NCBI GenBank assembly: GCA_937944485.1
Contig: CALDYU010000030.1
Coordinates: forward strand, 1 to 44,917
Reading direction: 5' to 3'
Source: an uncultured Flavobacteriaceae bacterium
GTDB taxonomy: Bacteria > Bacteroidota > Bacteroidia > Flavobacteriales > Flavobacteriaceae
DNA: 44,917 nucleotides
The translations under genes were made by a program, and so were the position numbers. Below, in pieces: positions 37,570-43,019 of the stretch (positions within the stretch are counted from its first letter, which is position 1; each line of letters opens with the position of its first letter). Under the pieces are notes generated by a model. It searched no databases. It saw nothing but the letters and a program-made list of their open reading frames with translations, and had not been told where the DNA came from.

Positions 37570-38289
37570 TTATTTTTGATCTTGCTCTTTTTTCTGATTT
37601 TTTGCTCTTCTCTTTGCCGTCTTTTGTTTTTTCTTCTTTTCTCTTTCTATTTTAGGTTCCCTATTCTTAGTTGTTTGAGACTCTTGAGGTCCGGAATTTT
37701 TCTTCATCTCTTCTTTTTTCTTTTTAGAGAAAAGTTTTTTGACAAAACTTTTAGCTCTTTGAGAAAAAGGTTTTCTACTGTATCTTTTTGGTTTTTCAAC
37801 CTCAATGCCTTTTTTATAATAAAGCGAGTCACTTGAGAGTGAGTTAACCCAAAGTCCGTGTTTTCTATGATTTTTATAACTTCCTTGAATCAATAGTTTT
37901 CCATCTTCAGAAAACTGCATGTAACTGCCATTTCGGTATCCTTTTTTCCAATTAGCAACCTCATAAAGTTGACCATTGGAGTACCATCTTTTCCATGTTT
38001 TATTTTTGAGTCCTTTTTCAAAAATCCCTTGTTCTGCTAAATCGTTGTTCTTATAACTCTTGGTATAACTGCCGTGTAATAGACTCCCCGTACTAGAACC
38101 CTGAGAGGAATGTATTTCTCCAGATTTATACCAGTGATAGTATTTTGTAATATTATTTGTTTTAACGCCATCAGCGAGCACGTAAAAGGTATAATTAAAT
38201 TCGTTATCCGAGATTATCCTTCGCTGAATATCCTTGCTAGGTAGAATGAAAATAGTATTTAAAAATGTCAGAAGTATTATATATTTCAT
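37570..38289 (-). CDS. Exported MORN/YwqK-like repeat protein with polybasic tail
   Basis: A 239-residue protein with a short N-terminal hydrophobic signal (MKYIILLTFLNTIFILPS). Residues about 45-155 carry MORN/YwqK-like repeats with the usual YxxGxxxxxGxW pattern: YYHWYKSGEIHSSQG, RWYSNGQLYEVANWKKG, QFSEDGKLLIQGSYKNHRKHGLWV. The last 75 residues (165-239) are extremely Lys/Arg-rich and probably disordered. Databases often label such repeats 'YwqK-family antitoxin', but that name says little here. It is the first gene of the secretion operon, 9 bp upstream of the GspK-like gene, so co-expression is expected. A role in the cell envelope, perhaps binding acidic polymers through the tail, is only a guess. 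Confidence 0.7.
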   Translation of the reverse strand: MKYIILLTFLNTIFILPSKDIQRRIISDNEFNYTFYVLADGVKTNNITKYYHWYKSGEIHSSQGSSTGSLLHGSYTKSYKNNDLAEQGIFEKGLKNKTWKRWYSNGQLYEVANWKKGYRNGSYMQFSEDGKLLIQGSYKNHRKHGLWVNSLSSDSLYYKKGIEVEKPKRYSRKPFSQRAKSFVKKLFSKKKKEEMKKNSGPQESQTTKNREPKIEREKKKKQKTAKRRAKNQKKEQDQK

Positions 38290-38704
38290 GTCTTACATCT
38301 AATTACTTAGAACAACTCTTTAATAGCCAAAATAAGTAAAACTTTGTAATAAATTTGGTTTTCGAATATCAAAATTCAATTTAACCCTATTACTAAGTTT
38401 TTAGCATAAAGTAGGGCTTGTACTAAAAAGTAAACTGCCTTAAAAATGAATAGCATGAATGCGATATGCCGATTGACTCTTACGATAGTATGTTTTTGAG
38501 TGTTTATCTCTATAAATATGTGAAAACAATATATCAATTATAAGACTGTAATAAATACGATTTAGTTTTTACAAAAAGTTAATTCAGTATTATCGTAATA
38601 GCAACTTACCTTAAAGATTTTATGTTTAAAATGGGATGGAATGTAACATTTTTGAAACCGTCATAATTCCTTGAACAAAGACAATAAAAGTTAGAGAAAA
38701 CCTA

Positions 38705-38736
38705 CAAAAGTAAAAAAATGCATTAGCATATTTCAA
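38705..38736 (-). promoter_or_regulatory. Candidate Bacteroidetes-type promoter upstream of the secretion operon
   Basis: On the minus strand TTG (38736-38734) is followed after 21 nt by TACTTTTG (38712-38705). This fits the flavobacterial consensus TTG-N(17-23)-TAnnTTTG exactly. It lies about 415 bp before the first gene of the secretion locus (start 38289). Matches of this size can occur by chance in AT-rich DNA. Confidence 0.35.
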
Positions 38737-38927
38737 AATAGAATTACATTGATTGGCATAGTTAAATAAATTTCAAAGAAAATGCCTTGAAGTGTTAATT
38801 CCTTTGAGGCTTAATTACCTGAACTTTCCTTTATTTTCTTATCAATACTTAGCTTATCCTCCTTCTCTTTTTAACAAAAAGACCCGTAACTTAAAATCAG
38901 ATTTCCCCTTGTTATACAGACTCATTA

Positions 38928-38989
38928 GCTGCGCTCAAGATAAGTTTCGAGACTCCCTTCGGCTACCCTCAGGATAAACTTCTCGTCTC
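38928..38989. repeat. REP-like imperfect direct repeat
   Basis: Two 28-bp copies with a 34-bp period: 38928-38955 and 38962-38989, matching at 20 of 28 positions. The shared core is CTCAxGATAA. They also contain opposed AAGTTT (38942-38947) and AAACTT (38976-38981). The CTTCGGCT...CTCAGGATAAACTTCTCG type of sequence recurs between genes in many flavobacterial genomes, as far as I recall. Probably a degenerate intergenic repeat. Confidence 0.45.
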
Positions 38990-39019
38990 TCACTACTCAT
39001 TTTGAATACTTTGTAAACG

Positions 39020-39044
39020 AAAAAAACCTCTCACAAGGAGAGGC
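39020..39044 (-). terminator. Intrinsic terminator of tRNA-Leu
   Basis: On the minus strand a CCTCTC/GAGAGG stem (39043-39038 with 39032-39027) with a 5-nt loop is followed at once by a run of seven T (39026-39020). It lies 12 bp beyond the tRNA 3' end. Confidence 0.8.
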
Positions 39045-39056
39045 TTTCTCTTTTTG

Positions 39057-39138
39057 TACAGGCGGAGAGACTCGAACTCTCACACCTTGCGGCACTAGAT
39101 CCTAAGTCTAGCGTGTCTACCAATTCCACCACGCCTGC
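39057..39138 (-). tRNA. tRNA-Leu (anticodon UAG)
   Basis: 82 nt. The acceptor arm GCAGGCG pairs with CGCCUGU (a G-U at the end). The D-arm has the GGUGGAAUUGGUAGAC form. The anticodon stem is CUAGA/UCUAG around loop CUUAGGA, so the anticodon is UAG, reading CUN leucine codons. A long variable arm (UGCCGCAAGGUGU), typical of class II tRNA-Leu, precedes the T-arm GAGAGUUCGAGUCUC. The discriminator is A73; CCA is not encoded. A -7 box lies 20 bp upstream and an intrinsic terminator lies downstream, so it is a single-gene unit. Confidence 0.97.
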
Positions 39139-39157
39139 ATACCCATTTAATGGGGTG

Positions 39158-39165
39158 CAAATATA
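39158..39165 (-). promoter_or_regulatory. -7 box for tRNA-Leu
   Basis: TATATTTG on the minus strand matches TAnnTTTG and lies 20 bp before the tRNA 5' end. I see no TTG at the expected upstream spacing. Confidence 0.5.
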
Positions 39166-39248
39166 AAGCAAAAAATCAATTCTCTAAATAGTAGGGCTTC
39201 AAAAAGTTCTTTTTAGTAATTTTATTCAGAAGTAAATCAAAACCTTAA

Positions 39249-40637
39249 ATGAATAGTCTAAAAGAGTACATTGCCCAACATAAAGAACGCTTTTTAAATG
39301 AACTTATTGAACTTCTAAAAATACCTTCGGTAAGTGCTGATCCTGCATTTATGCAAGATGTCTTGAATACAGCAGAGGCCATAAAAGTAGCATTGTTAGA
39401 AGGGGGCTGCGATACTGTTGAAATTCACGAAACAGACGGTTACCCCATTGTTTACGGCGAGAAAATAATTGACTCCAATTTACCCACGGTTTTGGTATAT
39501 GGTCATTATGATGTGCAACCATCAGACCCTATAGAATTATGGGATTCTCCGCCTTACGAACCCGTAATTAAAAAAACGGCATTGCATCCTGAAGGAGCCA
39601 TTTTTGCAAGAGGTGCTTGTGATGATAAAGGACAGTTATATATGCATGTGAAGGCACTAGAATATATGGTGCAAACAAATCAACTACCCTGTAATGTGAA
39701 ATTCATGATAGAGGGCGAAGAAGAAATTGGAAGCAATAACCTCGCTATCTATGTTGCGAATAACAAAGAAAAATTAGCGAATGATATTATCTTAATTTCT
39801 GATACAGGTATGATTGCTAATGATGTGCCGTCAATCACTACGGGATTAAGAGGATTGAGTTACGTTGAAGTTGAGGTTACTGGTCCGAACCGTGATTTAC
39901 ACTCTGGCTTGTACGGTGGTGCTGTGGCGAATCCTATCAATGTTTTAACCAAAATGATTGCTAGTCTTCATGATGAAAACAATCACATTACCATTCTGGG
40001 GTTTTATGATAAAGTAGAAAACCTCTCTCAAGAAGAACGTGCTGAATTGGCGAAAGCTCCCTTTTCCCTTGAAAATTATAAAGATGCCTTAAAAATAGGG
40101 GCGGTATATGGGGAATCGGGGTACACTACTAACGAACGTAATTCCATTCGACCAACTTTAGATGTGAATGGTATTTGGGGAGGTTATATTGGTGAAGGAG
40201 CCAAAACCGTTATTGCTTCTCAAGCATTTGCTAAAATATCGATGCGTTTGGTGCCCAACCAAGATTGGCAGGAAATTACTACGCTTTTCAAAACACATTT
40301 TGAAAGTATAGCTCCTAAAGGCGTAACCGTAAAAGTAACTCCCCATCATGGCGGACAAGGTTATGTAACTCCTATTGATACTATTGGTTATCAGGCTGCT
40401 TCAAAGGCCTATGAAACTACCTTTGGTAAAAAACCGATTCCGCAACGTAGTGGCGGAAGCATCCCCATTGTTGCCTTATTTGAAAAAGAACTGCAAAGTA
40501 AAACGATTTTAATGGGCTTTGGCCTAGATAGTGATGCTATTCACTCGCCCAATGAACATTTCGGAATATGGAATTATTTAAAAGGTATTGAAACGATTCC
40601 GTATTTCTATAAGTACTTTACAGAAATGAGTTCTTGA
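39249..40637 (+). CDS. M20-family dipeptidase (CNDP-like metallopeptidase)
   Basis: A 462-residue cytoplasmic zinc-dependent dipeptidase of the M20 family. Metal ligands are in place: His86 and Asp88 in VYGHYDVQP, a bridging Asp in RGACDDKG (125-126), the catalytic Glu in MIEGEEEIGS (157-158), Asp185 in ILISDTGM, and a C-terminal His in DAIHSPNEHFG (near 437). The lid/dimerisation domain (about 200-380) contains RDLHSGLYGG with His228, usual for CNDP/PepV-like enzymes. It has no signal peptide, so it probably completes hydrolysis of imported di- and tripeptides. The start at 39249 is the first Met, with MNSLKEYIAQHKERF as a typical helix. It is monocistronic and converges with the PhnA-like gene downstream. 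Confidence 0.93.
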   Translation: MNSLKEYIAQHKERFLNELIELLKIPSVSADPAFMQDVLNTAEAIKVALLEGGCDTVEIHETDGYPIVYGEKIIDSNLPTVLVYGHYDVQPSDPIELWDSPPYEPVIKKTALHPEGAIFARGACDDKGQLYMHVKALEYMVQTNQLPCNVKFMIEGEEEIGSNNLAIYVANNKEKLANDIILISDTGMIANDVPSITTGLRGLSYVEVEVTGPNRDLHSGLYGGAVANPINVLTKMIASLHDENNHITILGFYDKVENLSQEERAELAKAPFSLENYKDALKIGAVYGESGYTTNERNSIRPTLDVNGIWGGYIGEGAKTVIASQAFAKISMRLVPNQDWQEITTLFKTHFESIAPKGVTVKVTPHHGGQGYVTPIDTIGYQAASKAYETTFGKKPIPQRSGGSIPIVALFEKELQSKTILMGFGLDSDAIHSPNEHFGIWNYLKGIETIPYFYKYFTEMSS

Positions 40638-40700
40638 AGTTAGTGGTTAGGGAAATAAACTACCAGCATTTGTAGTGCTACTGACATTCGTCAACTAAAC

Positions 40701-41279
40701 CTATAGCTTTTTCACATATTTCGTAATAATTGCGATTTGCGTAGGGCCAACTTTACCTTCAATATACGCGGCGTTTTCACGATCTACCGAAATTCGACGC
40801 ACCGCAGTACCTTGCTTGGCAACCATACTTGAGCCTTTTACTTTTAAGTCTTTTATTAAAACTACACTATCGCCGTTTTGTAACACAACTCCGTTGACGT
40901 CGCGATGAATTACTTTGTCACTTTCGTTGGCCCCTTCTTCTGTAGTTTGGGCCCATTGCAGCGTTTCTTCTTCCAGATACATCATGCTTAACAAATCTTG
41001 TGACCAACCCTCTGCTTTTAAACGAGAAAGCATTCGCCAAGCAATTACTTTAACGGGTTCATGTTCACTCCACATGCTTTCATTCAAACATCTCCAATGA
41101 TTAACATCAGTCCTATCGGGGTTTTCTATTTGATCGAGGCAAGTTTCACAGGCAAGCAAACATCCATCTAAACCTTCTCTGGAACCTAGAGGAACCTTAT
41201 AAGTCGTTAAATTAGTTGTCGAAGAACACAATTCACACTGTCCTTCGCTTCGCTCCTTTAACTGTTCTAGTAAACTCAT
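40701..41279 (-). CDS. phnA: PhnA/YjdM-domain zinc-ribbon protein
   Basis: A 192-residue cytoplasmic protein. The N-terminus has a zinc-ribbon (CELCSS at about 15-20 and CETCL at about 44-48; four cysteines in two CxxC pairs). The C-terminal 65-70 residues are the PhnA domain: DVNGVVLQNGDSVVLIKDLKVKGSS, then KQGTAVRRISV and EGKVGPTQIAIITKYVKKL. The middle (about 50-120) is a linker with WRMLSRLKAEGW. The protein is widespread in bacteria; despite the name, no phosphonate role is shown, and no phn genes are nearby. It is transcribed from a likely promoter immediately upstream and is convergent with the dipeptidase gene. Confidence 0.92.
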   Translation of the reverse strand: MSLLEQLKERSEGQCELCSSTTNLTTYKVPLGSREGLDGCLLACETCLDQIENPDRTDVNHWRCLNESMWSEHEPVKVIAWRMLSRLKAEGWSQDLLSMMYLEEETLQWAQTTEEGANESDKVIHRDVNGVVLQNGDSVVLIKDLKVKGSSMVAKQGTAVRRISVDRENAAYIEGKVGPTQIAIITKYVKKL

Positions 41280-41297
41280 TTATTTCGGATCGTTATA

Positions 41298-41305
41298 CAA
41301 ACTTA
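41298..41305 (-). promoter_or_regulatory. -7 box for the phnA-like gene
   Basis: TAAGTTTG on the minus strand matches TAnnTTTG and lies 18 bp from the start codon at 41279. The nearest upstream TTG (41333-41331) is 25 bp away, slightly long for the consensus. Confidence 0.4.
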
Positions 41306-41414
41306 TGCCTTTATAGCTTAGTGGCGATTGCAATTGGTCGTATTATTTCTTTACGCTGTACTATAAATCTCTTTTTTTCGTTGTTGCATCACCTACTATG
41401 CAAACATATTTTCA

Positions 41415-41960
41415 ATGGCACTCTCAAATCAAAAAACCGCGTTGTTTTTTAGGTTAAGTATATCTGTAACCGTATTCAGCGCACTTTTCAATTTCATGCC
41501 CTCTTTCTTAATAATTTTAGGAGCCTTTGGCATGATACTTTTTCTGGGCATTCACCTGTTTCAAAAAGAAAAAAGAACACTCTTAGATTATGCAAGGTTA
41601 TTCTTGATCTTAGCATTTTCAAGTAATTTTATATTAAGTTTGTTTGCTTCCCCTCTTAGTCAAGCATTAACTTTAATGACAAAACTATCATTAGTGCTTT
41701 TTCTAATTCTTTATATCAAAGATATTGTCATATTATTTCAAGATATTGCTCAAAACTCTTCGGCATTGCTACATAATTTCGCTAAAGAAGGTTTATCGTA
41801 TATTCTTGCCGACATGGCTACGGTTTACATCGTAATTGCCTCGCTTTTTAAAATTCTGAATTGGAAGCTCGGTATACTAAACGGAGATACTTTACTTATC
41901 ATAGGACTTTTCGCTGCCTTAATTTCGATTTTTACGAGTTCAAGAATAACAGAAAAATAA
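41415..41960 (+). CDS. Membrane protein, degenerate FKIxHW paralogue
   Basis: A 181-residue protein with five or six hydrophobic segments. It is paralogous to the next gene: the N-termini align (MALSNQKTALFFRLSISV with MAISKQKVKLFLSLSIAI), and the rest follow the same order of helices. The tryptophan motif typical of GldL-like membrane proteins (FKIMHWP) has decayed here: the first copy reads FNFMPSF, and near the end FKILNWKLG survives. The two genes are separated by 46 bp. Function is unknown; the shared N-terminus supports the start chosen. The gene is divergent from the phnA-like gene. Confidence 0.75.
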   Translation: MALSNQKTALFFRLSISVTVFSALFNFMPSFLIILGAFGMILFLGIHLFQKEKRTLLDYARLFLILAFSSNFILSLFASPLSQALTLMTKLSLVLFLILYIKDIVILFQDIAQNSSALLHNFAKEGLSYILADMATVYIVIASLFKILNWKLGILNGDTLLIIGLFAALISIFTSSRITEK

Positions 41961-42006
41961 GTCTTACTTAAGATACTTTCTAAGGAAGGAATAATATTTT
42001 TATACT

Positions 42007-42564
42007 ATGGCAATTTCTAAACAAAAAGTGAAGCTATTTTTAAGTTTAAGTATAGCTATTGCAATTTTTGGTATTCTATTTAAAATCATGCACTGGCCAT
42101 TTGCTATGGTTTTACTTTTATGCGGATGCGCAGGTATTGCCCTTAGTTATGCCCTTCGCTTCTATAACAAGCAACCTAAAAGATTACTTGATTACACCAA
42201 ATTATTACTTCTTATCTTTTTTCTATTTCATTATACTTTTAAAATATTTCACTGGTCTTATGGTTCTATTTTTACAAGGCTAACACAAATATTTTTAGTC
42301 ATTTCAGTACTTCTTTACATACGCGATGTATTCTTTATAGAACCAAACCAAGAGAACATTGATCCGCCAGAAAAGATGAAACGAAAAAATGAAACACTTT
42401 CCTATTTTCTTTATGGCATAGCTGCCTTTGGCATCATCGTAGGAGCACAATTTAAAATTCTTCATTGGGAATTTAATTTTATCAATGGCAATGTACTTCT
42501 GGCAATAGGTTTACTTGCTGTTATTGCCTCCCTCTTCATTTCTACTAACGATACGGAAGCTTAA
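42007..42564 (+). CDS. Membrane protein with three FKIxHW motifs
   Basis: A 185-residue protein with about six transmembrane segments and three copies of a short Phe-Lys-Ile-x-His-Trp motif: FKIMHWPFA (about 21-29), FKIFHWSYG (about 76-84) and FKILHWEFN (about 148-156). The motif recurs in GldL-type gliding-motility/T9SS motor proteins and in other small Bacteroidetes membrane proteins. A conserved Lys and His within the membrane edge suggests a charged-residue function, but this is not GldL, which has a cytoplasmic C-terminal domain. It is the intact member of the pair with the preceding gene. Function unknown. Confidence 0.8.
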   Translation: MAISKQKVKLFLSLSIAIAIFGILFKIMHWPFAMVLLLCGCAGIALSYALRFYNKQPKRLLDYTKLLLLIFFLFHYTFKIFHWSYGSIFTRLTQIFLVISVLLYIRDVFFIEPNQENIDPPEKMKRKNETLSYFLYGIAAFGIIVGAQFKILHWEFNFINGNVLLAIGLLAVIASLFISTNDTEA

Positions 42565-42584
42565 ATAATAAATCAATATTATTT

Positions 42585-42605
42585 TACTCTACACTTGTAG
42601 AATTA
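42585..42605. promoter_or_regulatory. BlaI-type operator 1
   Basis: A 21-bp element, TACTCTACACTTGTAGAATTA, with a perfect CTACA-CT-TGTAG palindrome (42589-42600), the same TACA/TGTA form as known BlaI/MecI operators. It contains the TTG of the promoter's -33 element. Confidence 0.75.
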
Positions 42606-42625
42606 AAATATTTACTCTATGTTTG
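42595..42625 (+). promoter_or_regulatory. Promoter of the blaI-M56 operon, embedded in operators
   Basis: TTG (42595-42597) and TATGTTTG (42618-42625) are separated by 20 nt, an exact match to the flavobacterial TTG-N(17-23)-TAnnTTTG consensus. Transcription would start near 42632, about 20 bp before the start codon. The -33 element lies in operator 1, the -7 element in operator 2. Confidence 0.75.
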
Positions 42626-42633
42626 TAGAATTA
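42613..42633. promoter_or_regulatory. BlaI-type operator 2
   Basis: Repeats operator 1 with TACTCTA and TGTAGAATTA ends; the core CTATGTTTGTAG (42617-42628) is an imperfect palindrome. Its centre lies 28 bp from that of operator 1, and it includes the complete -7 box. Confidence 0.65.
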
Positions 42634-42653
42634 ACTCTAAAAATGTAGAGCAT
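42633..42653. promoter_or_regulatory. BlaI-type operator 3
   Basis: AACTCTAAAAATGTAGAGCAT; CTCTA/TAGAG arms with core CTAAAAATGTAG (42637-42648). It is 20 bp from operator 2 and overlaps the transcription start and the first base of the start codon region. Confidence 0.6.
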
Positions 42654-43017
42654 GCGGTTATCAAAATCAGAAGAAGAACTCATGAACATTCTCTGGAAAC
42701 AGAAGAAAGCTTTTATGAAAGATTTACTTGACGCTTACTTAGAACCAAAACCAGCAACAACAACAGTTGCTACACTATTAAAACGCATGACCGATAAAGG
42801 TTTTATAAACTATAAAGCTTTCGGAAGATCAAGAGAGTATTACCCCCTAGTAAAAAAGAAAGACTATTTCTCAAAACATGTCAACGGACTCATCAAAAAC
42901 TTTTTTAATGATAGCCCAGGACAATTTGCTTCTTTCTTTACCCAAGAAACAAACTTAAGTAGAGAAGAATTAGAGCAGCTTAAAAGCTTAATTGATAGCG
43001 AAATAAAAAAGAAGTAA
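42652..43017 (+). CDS. BlaI/MecI/CopY-family repressor
   Basis: A 121-residue winged-helix repressor. Residues about 1-70 form the DNA-binding domain (LSKSEEELMNILWKQKKAFMKDLL, TTTVATLLKRMTDKGFINYKAFGRSREYYPLV). Residues about 75-120 form the dimerisation helix (FASFFTQETNLSREELEQLKSLI). In BlaI/MecI proteins the dimer is destroyed when a membrane-bound M56 sensor cleaves it; such a gene follows after 2 bp. The promoter region has three operator-like repeats, so it likely represses its own operon. The true target genes, apart from itself, are unknown: flavobacterial BlaI/M56 pairs are mostly not linked to beta-lactamases. Confidence 0.93.
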   Translation: MRLSKSEEELMNILWKQKKAFMKDLLDAYLEPKPATTTVATLLKRMTDKGFINYKAFGRSREYYPLVKKKDYFSKHVNGLIKNFFNDSPGQFASFFTQETNLSREELEQLKSLIDSEIKKK

Positions 43018-43019
43018 TC

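Larger units (their letters stand above)
38290..39019. other. Non-coding region between secretion operon and tRNA-Leu
   Basis: About 730 bp, AT-rich, with no plausible gene. It holds a candidate minus-strand promoter (38705-38736) and a REP-like direct repeat (38928-38989). The plus-strand frame at 38792-38977 runs through that repeat and shows no protein features, so I do not call it. If the promoter drives the secretion operon, the transcript has a leader of roughly 400 nt. Confidence 0.6.

Noticed and set aside
26921..38289. A retractile type IV pilus instead of a secretion machine
   Set aside because: No PilT-like ATPase is present, the main pilin is GspG-like with an Asp-rich loop, and a GspK-like subunit is present; however, a PilT elsewhere cannot be excluded.
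37570..38289. A toxin-antitoxin pair based on the YwqK label
   Set aside because: The protein has a signal peptide and no small toxin gene beside it; the label reflects only the repeat type.
39057..39138. An integration site of a mobile element at tRNA-Leu
   Set aside because: No integrase gene and no repeat of the tRNA 3' end were seen in the window.
40701..41279. A phosphonate-degradation function for the PhnA-like protein
   Set aside because: No phn transport or C-P lyase genes are nearby, and PhnA-domain proteins are widespread without that pathway.
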